Assembly (NCBI GenBank): GCA_026724425.1
Contig: JAIUCV010000011.1
Coordinates: forward strand, 6,283,501-6,347,500
Source: Erythrophleum ivorense
Taxonomy: Eukaryota > Streptophyta > Magnoliopsida > Fabales > Fabaceae
Direction of reading: 5' to 3'
Length of the DNA stretch: 64,000 nt
Every line of letters begins with the position of its first letter. Within the stretch, counting starts at the first letter, position 1. Both the position numbers and the translations under genes were made by a program. Shown in pieces: positions 48,866 through 61,589 of this stretch. The notes below the pieces were generated by a model. The model saw only the letters and a list, made by a program, of their open reading frames with translations, had not been told where the DNA came from and did not search any database.

Positions 48866-49999
48866 TATTGGATTTTGAGCCATATATTATAAAAAAGGGA
48901 TAAATTTCCTATATCCGAGTTACTGTTTATCTATTGAAGAAAAAAACTTAAAGCTATTAGTTAGAGCAGCTACAAAATGAAGCTCTCTTCATTTCTACTA
49001 TTAAATGTAGGTGGTTTAGTACTGGTTATATATTACTTTCCATTTTGTGTCTAAAGTAATAGAATACCACCCAATCTCGTAGATTTGGATTTAACGTATA
49101 ATGTACTCAAAACCTATTTGTATATTAGTTTATCGAAATTGAATATTCATGTCCAAGTTAAGGGAGGGGGACCAACAGAGCCCCCCTCCTCACCCCATCA
49201 ATTTTGATTAAATAGTTTTCCTTGAAAAAGTAAAACTTACATAAAGATGCTCAAAAACTAAAATTTACATGTATATATAAAACATGCTGTCTAACTACTA
49301 ATTTATTTATTAATTTAATATATTTTATTTTTTAATAAAAAATATCAGTAATTTTTACTTAAGCTATGAATATCAAGTTACTTTAATAATTTTATAAATA
49401 TTTTAAAATAATAAAATTAAAAATGAGAAACTTTGAGACCAAACCTTACCTAATTAAGTTTAGAAAATTGAAAAGTAAAAAAAAAAAAATTCTTTTTACA
49501 TTTTTATATTAGTAGATCAAAATACGAAGGAGTGAATATCACCATTTTTTCTCCATCTTTTTTCTTTATTTTATTTTCATTTCCTTTAAATCTTTTACTT
49601 TATTTAATATCTATTCTTTTGAATTTTTTAAAAATATTTTTCTGTTTTAATTACTTTTTAATATTTTCAACTTGTCCATTACATTTGTCATGTCTTTAAC
49701 TCTTCAATTTTTTTAACTTATTTAATTTTAATATAATATATTATTCTTTCTCTTATATATATATATATATATATATATATCTTCCAAGACAAAATTCCTT
49801 CTTTTGTTTGTGTTAGAATCCAAAGTACCAGACAATTAGAAAAGAATGAGAATTAAAAAAAAGAATTTGATAACAACTTCAAGCAAATTTTAAAACCTTG
49901 ACATTTGAATTGCGTCATGCAGAATCATTACCCGCTTGACAAGACATTGGCTTTTGCTACATCCATAGCAAAAACATAATTAAGAGGATGGTAGATAAG
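48106..49999. other. AT-rich intergenic stretch left of the Sirevirus
   Basis: About 1.9 kb of very AT-rich sequence with a compound (AC)n(AT)n microsatellite at about 48820-48866 and a (TA)n run at about 49758-49780. No gene was found. Confidence 0.55.
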
Positions 50000-50004
50000 G
50001 AACA

Positions 50005-51203
50005 TGTTGGCCCAAAGTTGACTGAACTCATAACTTTAAATGATAACAAAATCTAAAATTTATTTATATAAAAGTTTATTTATCTTTGCTAGCCCATGTT
50101 TATTTAACTTATTAACTAAAGACAAAAGCTTTAATTGATATACAACAAAAAGTAGACGACTTTCATGTAGGTAAAACATAAATAGAATATGAAAGCCTTA
50201 TCCTTTTTACCTTCCTCTTTATTGCAATTGTCTCTGTTACATATAAAGATGATATTTTTCTCTAACTTGTGTATTGAGCATTAAATAACATTTATGACGA
50301 TTAGACCAAATAGGTTGTATAAGAAGAATGACTTACGTTGTCAGTAGCTACAAAAGTGAAAGCTCATGAATGTTAAAGACATGTCTTGCTTACTCCAACC
50401 AAAAAGGCTTTAAAAGATCAAGTTATTTCTAAGGGCTAAGAGCTACTGAAGGTGTATATATGCTCAAAAAATCAAAGAGCAAAGATAAAAAGCCTTGTTG
50501 AATATTATCGTGAGCATTGTGTTTAAGAAAAAACAACAACATGCCTAGCCTCTAGTTCATTAGCTTATTAGAAACATTTATGAGCTTAGAAAGAATCTCA
50601 TTGAAAAGAGAAAATCTTTTTGTTGTAAACCTATGAAAGAATTAGTTAAGGGTGAGTTGTGTAAAACCTTATAAAAAGTTCAAAGTGAACTAATAAAATA
50701 TGTATTGGTGATGAGCACATGAAAGCCATCACTACTGTAATATTATTTTGAAAATTGAAGAAAAATCCCTTAGAAGTTTAAGAGAACTAGACATAAACTT
50801 GAGGGGATGAACCAGGATAATTCTTTGTGTGTTTTTCTTATCCTTAATTTCTCTTATTTATTGCATAATTTGCCTCCTTCATTATTGAAGGATCCTCCAT
50901 TCATATATCAAGTTATTTTGTAAAGTTCATTTTCTTGTTGCAATTGTTCGCTTCACTTATTCATTGTTAAATTGCTCTACTAGATCATTATTTGTCTCCT
51001 TCACTCTTAGCACATTTTAACTTAAGTTATTAATTGCTCTTTTCACTTGCATAATGCAAGTTTCATTGTAATTATTTAATTCATTAAATTACTATTTGTT
51101 CGCGCTTCACTTTGTGCTTCTTCCACCTTTAATTAGTAAAATTATATATTATTTAAATTTTTTGCATATCACACTTATTCACTCTCTTTAAGTGTATTTG
51201 TCA
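50005..51203 (+). repeat. Left LTR of the Sirevirus-type element
   Basis: A 1199-bp block starting TGTTGGCCCAAAG and ending GTATTTGTCA. It matches 59102-60297 along its whole length, with many transition-type differences. Confidence 0.9.
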
Positions 51204-51205
51204 AT

Positions 51206-51220
51206 TGGTATCAGAGTTGG
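51206..51220 (+). other. Primer-binding site (initiator tRNA-Met type)
   Basis: TGGTATCAGAGTTGG lies two bases after the left LTR. Plant Ty1-copia elements normally read TGGTATCAGAGC here, complementary to the 3' end of initiator tRNA-Met. One mismatch is seen in the first twelve bases. Confidence 0.85.
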
Positions 51221-51284
51221 TCTCATTGTTTTTGTACTTAATAACCAAGAAAAAAAAGTATTTTTTTTTTGTTTGTTGTAGAAA

Positions 51285-52735
51285 ATGAATACTCACATTT
51301 TAAAAGGAGCCTACTTCTCAGAAGAATTTTTAACTGTCAAGCCACCCTATTTCACAAGAAAGTATATCTCTCAATAGAAAGATAGAATGATATGCATTTA
51401 TTTTACTAATTATCTAGTGTGAGAAATTATTGAAAAAGATCTAAATATGCCTAAAAAGGTGGATCTAATAATTGGAGCTATTGTAAACAAGCTAAAAAAT
51501 GAATGGATAAAAGATGATATAAAGTGATCCAATATAATGATTAAGCAAGAAATATTTTGATCTATGCTATTAGTAGACCAGAGTGTGACAAGATATCAAG
51601 ATGTGAAACAGCGAAAAAGATATAGGAGAAGCTTATAGTTACACATGAAGAAACTTCTAAAGTTAAGGAGAGTAACCTAAATGTGCTCATATATAAATAT
51701 GGATTCTTTCACATGAAAGAATATGAAGGTATCAAAGAAATGTATAACAAATTTGCTAAACTTATAAGGGATTTAAAAGCTCTTAACAAAAAAAATACAT
51801 TAATCTTAAGTTTAATCACAAAATCCTTAAAAATCTGTCACAAAAATGGCAATCCAAGGTGGATTTTAGTGAAAGTAGAAATCTTTAAGCACTCTCATAT
51901 GATCAACTCCAAAGTATACTTATCGCCTATGAAAAGAATAATTTTAAAAGATACGAGTTAGAGTAGAAAAGAAAGTTAGTTACGTTAAAAGTTACTGTTA
52001 TTGAAGAAGCCTCTATAGAAAAAGATGAAGGATAATTGGATGCACAAGATATAGTTTTTTTCTCAAAAAGGCTAGACAAATACACCAAAAGGAAAAAGGA
52101 GCTCTGAAAGAATAAGAGAAATATGTCAAAAGGCAAGTATAAAAAAGAGGAACTAGGAAAACTACAATTACATGCTACGAGTATGGAAAAAGTGGACACA
52201 TTAAATCAAAATGCCTACATGTAAAGAAGAAACCTATCAAATTTTATGGGAAAAAAATAGTTATGGCAGCATAGATCGTTGAAGATAAAGATGACAAAGA
52301 ACTTAAACAAGAGATAGCTAATATATGTTTTATAGCCCTTGAAAATAGTGAGGTATCAAATGAAAGCTTCCTCTCTTATACTAATCTAAATGAAACTTTT
52401 AATGAGCTTTTTACTTATTTTAAAATTTTATTTGCTCAATGTAAGGATCTATTCCAAATAAACACCAAAGTAGAAAAGAATGTTTATATGCTTGAATCTA
52501 AATTAGAATTAGTTTTAGAAGAAAATAAAAACTTAAAGCAATAAAAGACTACCTTATCAAAAGATTTAACAAATTTTGTTAAAGGAGAAGAGAATTTGAA
52601 TATACAATTTGGCAAACAAAAATGTATGTTTAATGAATGAGGAATAGGATATAAAGAAAAAGAAAATGTAAATATGTACAAATTTTTTTTTGTTAAATTA
52701 GCCTTTTTCCACTTCATGTTCGTACTATAATAAAA
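51285..52735 (+). pseudogene. gag relic of the Sirevirus-type element
   Basis: The frame opens at 51285-51287 and meets a TAG at 51375-51377. Open pieces continue in order (for example 51683-51961, with the LIRDLKAL-like gag block). A CCHC zinc knuckle follows at 52173-52214, but its second Cys codon reads TAT (Tyr), so it should not fold normally. Beyond lies a charged, Asn/Lys-rich stretch. Stops and shifts are frequent. Confidence 0.78.
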
Positions 52736-52853
52736 ATGGTCATATATGTTACAAATGTAAATCGAAAAAGGGAAATCTAGTGTGAGTTCTAAAAGGAACT
52801 GTTAAGCCTAGCACTAATCTAAAAAGACCCAACAAAGTTTAGGTATTTAAGAA

Positions 52854-54000
52854 ATGTTGAAGTATTTTGCAAGTATGTATGAAAGAAAGGATATCAAAAC
52901 AATAATAGTTTTTAGACAATGGCTATTCCAAACACATGACAAGAGACCCATTACAGTTTTTATCCTTCATGAGAAAAGATGCAGGATTCGCTTAGATAAT
53001 GTTTGCTTTGTTGTTAGTTTGAAACATAATCTGCTTAGTATAAGTTAGCTCTATGACAAAAGATGTAAAGTAATATTTAAACCTATATATTATACTGTTT
53101 ATAATGATGATAAAGCCTTGTTTGTAGGTTGAAATTTGAAAATATTTATAGTCTTAGCTTAAATAATCTAAGTTCTAAGAATGTTATATGTCTTTCCTTT
53201 ATATGTAATGATCATTGGTTATGGCATCGAAAATGTGGCCATGCCAACATGCATACTATATCCAAATTATCCAAACTTGATATTGTGAAAGGTCTTTTGA
53301 AGTTAGATTTTGAACATAATCACCTATGTGATGCATGCCAATTGGAAAAACAAACAAGATGTTCCTTTAAATCAAAGGAATTTATCTCTTCTTTCAATCT
53401 ACTCCAATTATTAAATATGAATTTCTTTAGTCCAATACAAACTCAAAAATTTGGTGAGAAAAGTTATACATTTGTGATCATTGATGAGTTCTTTAGGTTC
53501 ACTCGAGTTCTCTTTCTTTCACATAAGGATGAAGCATTTAAGAATTTTGTGACCTTTTATAAAAAGGTTTACATAGAGTAATGATATTTAATCTCTAGTA
53601 TTTAGAGTGATCATGATGAGGAATTCAAAAATAAATTATTTAAAAACTTTTGTGATGAATAAGGTTGTAGTTATAACTTTTCGTACCAAGAACTCCATAA
53701 TAGAATAAAGTTGTTAAAAAGAAAAACTCTGACTCTCGAAGATATAGCTAGAACCATACTCATCAAAAATGATCTTCCCAAATAATTTTCGATTAAAGCC
53801 ATAAATATTGCTTACTATATATTGAATCATCTCCTCGTTAGACTCATTCTTAAAAAGACTCCATATGAATTATGGAAAGAAAGAAAACCGAACGTTAGTT
53901 ATTTCCATACATTTTGTTGTAAATATTTCATTCATAATAATGGAAAAGATAACATAGAAAATTTTGGCATAATGATGGCATATTCTTGAGATATTTGATA
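52854..54000 (+). pseudogene. Protease/integrase relic of the Sirevirus-type element
   Basis: A protease-end-like stretch at 52854-53048 precedes a 150-codon open piece at 53129-53581. This holds the GAG-pre-integrase HHCC zinc site (HRKCGHAN, then LCDACQLEKQTR) and the start of the integrase core. The codon normally for the first catalytic Asp (in the family's M-D-L-F-G-P-like block) reads AAT, Asn. The rest of the core is broken by stops. Confidence 0.82.
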
Positions 54001-54589
54001 TCTAGTAAAGATACAGAGTGTACAATAAAAGAACAATGGTCATAGAAGAGTTTATGCACATAGCATTTAATGAAACTAATCTTGCCTTGAGAAAAACCAT
54101 TTGTATAGATGAGGGTGAGAATATTTCAGAAAGAAATCATTCATATCAATAGCCAACTCAAAGCTTAACAGATAAAAGAAAAGAAGAAAACAAGGAAAGC
54201 AATTCTTGCATACTCAGGACTGCTGATAAAAGTTAGAGTAAATTCTATCCTCCAATCAATGAAGAAATCTATAACTAGAGTGAGAAGTAGATTTTAAAAG
54301 AAGATTTTCATCGACACTATGAGGAAAACAATGGCAAGGATAGAGATCATCAAGCAAAAGATGCTGAGATATCAATAAAATGACAAAAGACCCAATATAC
54401 AATAAACTACACCAAGAGACATTAGGTTACTCAAAGAGTGGAGTCACTCCACCTATCCATCATAATATATCATTCGAAACCTAAATGAAGGGATGCATAG
54501 CAAATCTTCATTTAAAACCAATAGAAACAACCTTGCACTTCTATCATAAGTTGAGCTAAAGATAGTTAAAGAAGCACTAAAACATTAAA

Positions 54590-55330
54590 ATTGGATAATA
54601 CTAATGCAAGAGGAATCACATCAATTTGAAAGAAATAAAATATGGAGCCAAGTAGAGCATCTAAAAGGTACTTCCATTATTAAAACAAAATGGATATTTT
54701 GGAATAAACTAGATGAGCAAGGTAATGTCATAAAAAACAAAGTTAAGTTAATATCTCGGGATTATACACAACAATAAGGTATAGACTTTGATAAAACTTA
54801 TACACTTGTTTCTAGAGTAGAATTTATTAGGATGTTGCTTGCTTATTTATCTTTTATAAACTTTAAATTATATCAAATGGATGTTAAAAGTACTTTTCTA
54901 AATGAGTTTATAAATGAAGAGGTATATATTAAGCAACCTCCCAATTTCGAGGATGAAAAGTTACCCAACCATGTATTTAAACTCTTTAAAGTTCTTTATG
55001 GTTTAAAACAAACTCCTAAAGCTTAGTACGAGAGGTTGAGTACTTTTCTTTTAGAAAATGGGTTTTCAAAAGGAAAACTTAACATTACCCTTTTTATCAA
55101 TAAAAAAAAATACTTTTTGCTTTACAAATTTATGTAGATGATATAATCTTTTGTAATACTAATGAATCTTTGTGTAAAGAATTTATTGAATTAATGAAAG
55201 AAGAATTTGAGATGAGTATGATAAAGGAAATGCATTTTTTCCTTAGATTACAGATCAAGCAAAAGAAGGAAGGTAACTTCATCAGTCAAGCCAAATATAC
55301 CAAAAAGCTAATAAATAAATGTGGCTTCTA
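54590..55330 (+). pseudogene. Reverse transcriptase relic of the Sirevirus-type element
   Basis: Recognisable blocks follow in order: KTKWIFWNKLDEQGN, LYQMDVKSTFLNEFINEEVY (about 54859-54930), KLFKVLYGLKQTPKA (about 54980-55023), then a YVDD catalytic box in another frame (55131-55142). A TAG stop at 55024-55026 stands where the family has Trp, and a TAA lies in the QQ-G-I-D block (about 54774). One or more frameshifts separate the blocks. Confidence 0.88.
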
Positions 55331-56075
55331 GAACTCAAAACCATTGGAAACTCTAATGTGTCCATCCTCTACCTTGGACAATGACAAGAATGGTAAGATT
55401 TTGAGCAAAAAAAGTATAAAAGTATGATTGATTCACCATTATATCTATCTACAAATAGACCTAATATCATACTTAGTGTTTACAAGTATGCAAAAATTCA
55501 GGCAAGTCCAAAAGTTTTGCACTTTATTAAAATTAAAAGGATTTTTAGATACTTGATAGGAACACACAACTGTGAGTTGTGGTATTTTAAAACTAATTCT
55601 TTCAATTTAGTTAGATATAAAGATACCGAATTTGCAGGGATAAATTATATAGAAAAAGTGCTAGTAATTGTTGTCAATTTCTTAAAAAGTCACTAGTACT
55701 TTAGTATAGTAAAAAGCAAAGTTATGTGACTCTCTTTATTGTTGAAACTGAATATATAATAGTTGGAAGTTGTTACACCCAATTACTGTAGATAAAACAT
55801 CAACTGAAAGATTATTCACTCAGTTTTAATTACATTTATATACTCTACAATAATACAAGTGTCATTTACCTCACAGAGAATCATGTTTACTATTCTCAAA
55901 CAAAGCACATAAATAAAGTATCATTTTATTAGAGACTATGTCCAATAAGAAAATATGGAGGTAACATATGTACAAATTAAAAACAAGCTTGCTGATATAT
56001 TCACTAAACCATTGCTAGAAAATAGGTTTGATCTTCTAAGAAAAGAATTTAGAATGATTGGTAATATATGATATT
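55331..56075 (+). pseudogene. RNase H relic of the Sirevirus-type element
   Basis: An open piece at 55424-55696 resembles the connection and RNase H start (RYLIGTHNCELWYF). The end of pol is seen at about 55910-56070 (YHFIRDYVQ, then KLADIFTKPLLENRFDLLRK), the typical C terminus of Ty1-copia pol. Frames are broken between these blocks. Confidence 0.82.
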
Positions 56076-56599
56076 TTCTACGAAGTTTGTTGAAGTGGTG
56101 TTACTTGCCTCCTTCACGTTAAGTAATGCCTCATCTTAATAGTTAATTCACTTTTATTATCATGTCCTACTATTGCTTTACTGAATATAACTAGTCATTC
56201 ACTCATTCATTTGTTCATTTATTCACTTATTTATTTGCTTATCTATTTGCTTATTTATTGCTTTATTGTTAAGTCAACACGTGTCTAGTGTCTGACCAAT
56301 AGGAAAAATCAATTCCTTTGAATTAAATGCTGTATAATATAAGGCATCTGTCAAAACTTTAATTAGTTCTCAAATAGTGCATAATGAGGTATAGCTTTAT
56401 TTGTTTTATGGCTTATTAATGATGATTAGTTTTAATAGCAATTAATCCATTAATGAATAAGTGACCATTTTTTTGGATAAACCACTAAGAAGCAAGAAAT
56501 GAAGCGTCACTTCTTGAAACCCCTCTCTCTCTCTCTTTCTCTTTCTTGAAAACCTCTACCTTAACCTTAGAATGGTTTATAGACCAAAACATAAATCGA

Positions 56600-58920
56600 T
56601 TCATATTTTACCTTAAAAAATCCTAATGACAAAAGAAGTTTATTCCTATTAAAAGAGTGATAAACGTCACAGAAGAGTATGAGAAATGAGACTAAGCATT
56701 TGAAAAGCTTCGATTAAAGAGATTAGAAAGATAAAAGAAGCAAGAGATAAACAAATCCTCTACTTATAACCCACAATAAAAAAGAAAGAAGGTTGTTAGC
56801 AAAAACCCATATTGGTAGAACAAGAAGTAGTCCAAAAATAATTCAAACAATCTACTAGAATATATATATGAGAAACCTTAGTCAAGAAAAGTTTGGTTAT
56901 GAAAGGTAAAGGGAAAAAGAAGATTGGGGAAAAGGAACCCAGTAGAGAATCTTTCAAACATTTATTATTGAAATTTTGCTCATAAGAACATCTAGATAGA
57001 TATCTTGCATATTTTAAGCATAGACTCGTTGCAACTTATATATGTGTTGATTTCACTAAATTAACCCATCTAAACTATTTCATTAAGTTAAATTTTAAAT
57101 CTAAGAGGTGGACCCCTTTAGTAACTGTAGATAAAACTATCTATGATGATTTGGTTTGAGAGTTTTATGTTAATCTGTATGTTATCAAGAGAGGGCCTTA
57201 AGTTTATTAGTTAATGGAAAGGTTAGGATTGTAAGGATACATACTTTGAAAAATATTTTTGGTGTCTTCTTTAAAGTAGATCCAAAATATTACTTTGCTG
57301 GATACTTTTGGCCCATTTAGATGGAGGCCAAATATACTAATGCTTTTAAGGTTATAGTTGAAAGAAGGGATTTAATTACTAGGAGAAAGATAAACACTCA
57401 AGCACTTGTATTTCCTTATTGAGTTGCATCATACATTATAAGGACGACTATATTTCCTCATATTCAGACTTTACATATGTTGTTTCACAAGCATTTGTTC
57501 TAAATGTATAATTTAATGGTTCAACAAAGTGTCAATGTCCATTACTAGATGCTAAAGTATATGAAGGAAGTGACTTGAAGGTCATCTTAAGTGATGAGTC
57601 TCCTTTACAATATGCTTCTCACTCGAATAATCAAAAGGCAAGGAGCTAATTTTGAAGGTTACTCGTATTAGGTGGTCTTAGTGTCTTATGATGCAACAAT
57701 TCTTAGATATATGAAATATACACTTATTGGAACAGAATAGATTTGAAATTGCAATATGGAAGAATTTAAGGTAGACCCAATAGCTACAAAAAAGGCCTTC
57801 AATAGGCTCCTCCACTTCCAGCCTCCAAGAAACCAATCAAAGCTTCTGTCTTCAAGAAAAGGAAGAAAATTGTTGTGACCATAATGGAACCCTTTTGAGG
57901 AGCTTGCTAAAGAAAAAGTTGCTACCATTTTGAATGAAAAAGAACCTATTCTGGCTTCCTTCCTTATGCGTCAAAGTGAAATTCCTCCAACTCCAGTGTC
58001 TCCTTCAACTTCCACCATGCCTCCTTCATCCCATTCTGAATCCTTAAAGAAATGGAAGAAGCTTGTGTCAACTCCACCCTTTATCTCAAATTAAGATATA
58101 CCTCTTACACTATCCTATCTCCTTGTTCTCTTAAACCAAAAATTCTTGACTTCCTTCCTCCATCTTTCTCACCATGACTTATATCTTCTCCATTTCATTA
58201 TTCACCTATTTCACTCTTAACTATACTTGACTCTCCATTCTCACATCAAACTCCCACAGATACATCTCCTTTAACACCTCCCTTTCCTCCTTTATGTATA
58301 CTTGCACTTGAACCTTCATTCTCCCCACTAACTCCAGCCGATACTCTTCCACTTACACCACCTCTACCTCTAAACTTTCCTTTACCTATCCCTAATCATC
58401 ATCCTCCTCCTTCTCCTCCACCTCTTGTGGATCATTATAGGACTTTGCCTCCTTTACCCTCACCTCCTCTAGCCATTGCTCCACCTTCTAACGATGAAAT
58501 ATTCTAGTTTCTTCATAACCTTAATAACAATGTGTAGGGCCTTTATGATGACTTTGATTGTATGTCGATAGATGTTAGTACTATTCGAGCTTAACAAGTA
58601 ATTAAGGAGTGATCTAGTAACAACTCAACTTCATTTCTACCAACCTGCATGACATTAAGCAAGCACTTCAAGTTGATAAACAAGAGTTTATGTAGTGTCT
58701 TCAAGATATTGACTTTGGGATACATTATAATTTTGAGAAAATTTTAATGCTTTTGCACATGCCAGTGATGGTTACATTTTTAATCATTTCAATTGGCCTG
58801 ACTTTATGCTTTGCATTGATTTTATGTGTTGTTTTTGCTACCTTTATTCCTCTGCTTTATGCTTATCTGCTTTCTTACCCTTTTGCAGTTGACAAAAAGG
58901 GGGAGAAACGTGCAAAATAA
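56600..58920 (+). pseudogene. Post-pol (env-like) region of the Sirevirus-type element
   Basis: This 2.3-kb region lies between pol and the right LTR, where Sireviruses carry an extra env-like frame. It is broken throughout. It holds a long proline-rich stretch (about 57960-58500) and then a strongly hydrophobic stretch (about 58740-58880) before a short basic tail and stop. The likeness is by position and composition; I recognise no specific protein family. No entry function should be assumed. Confidence 0.6.
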
Positions 58921-59086
58921 GATATGCAAAATAGGATAATGGTTAGTAACCATTAATCTCGATAATGTTTTGTGTGGTTAAGTTGTAACGCCACTAAATC
59001 TTCTTTGTGTTTCTATACAATGATTTAGTGGGAGCATACAATAGTCTTTTACATAAAATTGATTTTCCATGTTGATTTTGTCATCA

Positions 59087-59101
59087 TCAAAAAGGGAAAA
59101 T
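59087..59101 (+). other. Polypurine tract of the Sirevirus-type element
   Basis: CAAAAAGGGAAAA sits directly against the right LTR, in the TTTGTCATCATCAAAAAGG context typical of Sireviruses. A second purine run (AAAAAGGGGGAGAAA) is at about 58893-58907. Confidence 0.8.
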
Positions 59102-60297
59102 TATTGGTTCAAGATTGACTGGGCTCATGACTTTAATAATAACAAAACCTAAAATTTATTTATATAAAAATCTATTTGTCTTCGCTAGCCCATATGCATT
59201 TAAGATTATTAATTGAAGACAAAAGATTTCATAGATATATGACAAAAAGTATATAGCTTTTATGTAGGCATAACATAAATAGAGTATGAAACCCTTATTC
59301 TTTTTGCCTCTCTTTATTACAACTATCTTTATTACATATAAATGATAATTTTTTCTAATCCATGTATTGAGCATTAAATAGTATTTATGACGATTAGACC
59401 AAATGAGTTGCAAGGGAAGAATTACTTACATTGTCAGTAACTACAAAGTTGAAAGTTCATGAACATTGAAGCCACGCCTGCCTCCTCTAGCCAAAAAAGC
59501 TCTGAACAATCAAGTTATTTCTAACAGTTAAGAACTACTGAAACTGTATATATACTCAAAAAATCAAAGGGCAAAGATAAAAAGTTTTGTTGAATATTAT
59601 CATGAGCATTGTATTTGAGAAAGAAAAACAACATTCCTAATCTTTGATTTATCAACTTATTAGAAGTATTTCTGAACTTAGAAAGAATCTTATTGAAAAG
59701 AGAAAATCCTTTCTATTGTAAACTTATAAAAGAATTAGTTAAGGATGAACTGTGTAAAATTTTATAGAAAATTTAAGGTGAGCTTATAAAACATGTATTG
59801 GTATTGAGTATATAAAAGCTATCACTGCTATAATATTGTTTTTAAAATAAAAAAAAATCTCTTAAAAGTTTAAAGGAACTGGATGTAAATTTGAAGGGCT
59901 AAATCAAGATAATTCTTTGTGTGTTTTTCTTATTCTTAATTTCTCTAATTTATTGGATTATTTGGCTCCTCTATTATTTGAGGATCCTTCACTTGCATAT
60001 CAAGTTATTTTGTAGAGTTCATTTTTTGCTGCACTTGCTCACTGTCAAATTACTCTACTAGATTACTATTTGCCTCCTTCACTCTTAATACATTTTAATT
60101 TGAATTATTAAATGCTTACTTCACTTGCATATTATGAGTTGCATTATAATTATTTAATTCATTTAATTACTATTTGTTCACTCCAATAAGTATCTGCTCA
60201 TTGCATTTTGTGCTTCCTCCATTTTAATTAGTAAAATTACACATTATGTAATTTTTTTGTATATTGCACTTATTCACCCCTCTAAGTGTATTTATCA
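59102..60297 (+). repeat. Right LTR of the Sirevirus-type element
   Basis: A 1196-bp block starting TATTGGTTCAAG (the usual TG start has changed to TA) and ending GTATTTATCA. It matches the left LTR along its length. Confidence 0.9.
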
Positions 60298-60302
60298 GAA
60301 CA

Positions 60303-60600
60303 TACTAGAGATAAGGAAAAATTCAAAGAAGAAATTGATATTCTTTCACAAAGTAACAAAAAAGTCAAGATTTTTTGGGGGGGAGGGGTTGTTGGGGTTA
60401 CTGATAGTAATGTTATGGCAAACATAAATGCGTTGGAGATAAATTTAAAGAAGCTGCTTGGCCTTGGTTCATCTCCTATGCCAATCCACAAGAAATTAAC
60501 CATGATTTGGAGATAGTCGATGCAAAGATTGAGTATGTTCGTGATAAGGATTATGATAATTTGTTCTCAGACTCAGAAATGGTATGGACTCGGCTTCTGG
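60303..60600 (+). pseudogene. Unrecognised coding-like fragment at the retroelement's right border
   Basis: An open stretch runs from the right border (RDKEKFKEEIDILSQSNKKV, then NALEINLKKLLGLGSSPMP). It appears to continue in the next frame (PQEINHDLEIVDAKIEYVRD, then KDYDNLFSDSEM) with one frameshift near 60485. The residues are soluble-protein-like and rich in Lys, Glu and Asp, unlike the AT-rich surroundings. I do not recognise the family. It may be the remains of a gene split by the Sirevirus, but the left side (before 50000) shows only a short matching open stretch. Confidence 0.35.
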
Positions 60601-61513
60601 CACTGTATACATGCCCACATATTGAAACTTAAAAAAAAATCATGCTTTACAAATTCAAAGAAATGGAATTTTTCCTGAGCATACTATATTGAATCTTCTA
60701 AACAAAGCTAAAGATTCGTATCCAAATAGAGAAACTGAACGAAATCATCATTTGAATCTTCCCACTACAGATAATTAAATGACTCGTACATATTTAGCAA
60801 ACATTAGTTTGAAAGTTAAAAAGTCCATATATTACAAAATTGGCACTTACATTTTTCAAAAATTATATATATAGAAAAAGTCTTAAACTATAAAAGTAAT
60901 AGTGTCTCATAGTAGAGAAAATGTTTTATATATATGGGAATTAATAGTTTAGTAAACTTTACATTTATATTTTAAACCAAAAAGTGTTGACTTTTTCACT
61001 AAAACATAAAATAAGTACTCTCGGAGTATTTGGTCATTTTCTTGCAATCATTCATTTATTAAAAATGAAATGTATGGAAAAATAACCTAAATACTCATAT
61101 AATTATGTTTTTTGAATACTCTTGCACTTATTTTATCTTTTAGTAAAATAATAAAACAATTTTTTTTATTTAAAATATAAATATGAAAATTTCTAATCTC
61201 TATAGTCCTAATGAAAAGATTAATAAACCTACACACGCTGCGAACGTGCTGACACACATTTTAAGATATGTTATCAGTAGAATTTGTATTTGATTAAAAA
61301 AAAACATTAAATTGAACACCATGAGAGATATATATGTACAAATACATATTTTTGCCTTGCCAGGCCTGTTGAAATACGGAGAACGCCAACTAATAAAATA
61401 ATCCAAGATATCAAGCACGCAGCTTGCTTTTGACATTGTCTTGTAAAACTGGATAGTTAGACTTAGCATGGTCAATAGAAAATGTCAACCTATTTAAAGT
61501 AGAGATTTTTTTC
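60601..61513. other. Intergenic stretch upstream of the DUF26 gene
   Basis: AT-rich sequence of about 900 bp without a recognised gene. The last few hundred bases are the upstream region of the DUF26 gene. Confidence 0.5.
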
Positions 61514-61521
61514 TATAAATA
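61514..61521 (+). promoter_or_regulatory. TATA box of the DUF26 secretory protein gene
   Basis: TATAAATA lies 76 bp before the ATG at 61590, a usual distance for a short plant leader. Confidence 0.65.
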
Positions 61522-61589
61522 GTGCTTTGTCAATATAATTATCATCCCTCACTCAAGAATCATCAGACTCATCATCACCTCCTTCCAAA

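Larger units (their letters stand above)
50000..60302 (+). mobile_element. Full-length but decayed Ty1-copia element, Sirevirus type
   Basis: The element spans 50005-60297 (10.3 kb) between exact direct repeats GAACA at 50000-50004 and 60298-60302. The LTRs are 50005-51203 and 59102-60297. A primer-binding site for initiator tRNA-Met follows the left LTR, and a polypurine tract precedes the right LTR. Between them lie, in order, relics of gag with a zinc knuckle, integrase, reverse transcriptase and RNase H, which is the Ty1-copia order. A further region of about 2.5 kb follows pol, with a proline-rich stretch and a hydrophobic segment, as in the env-like region of Sireviruses. All reading frames are broken by many stops and shifts, so it cannot act on its own. 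By eye the first 80 bases of the two LTRs differ at about one site in six, which indicates an old insertion. Confidence 0.93.
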
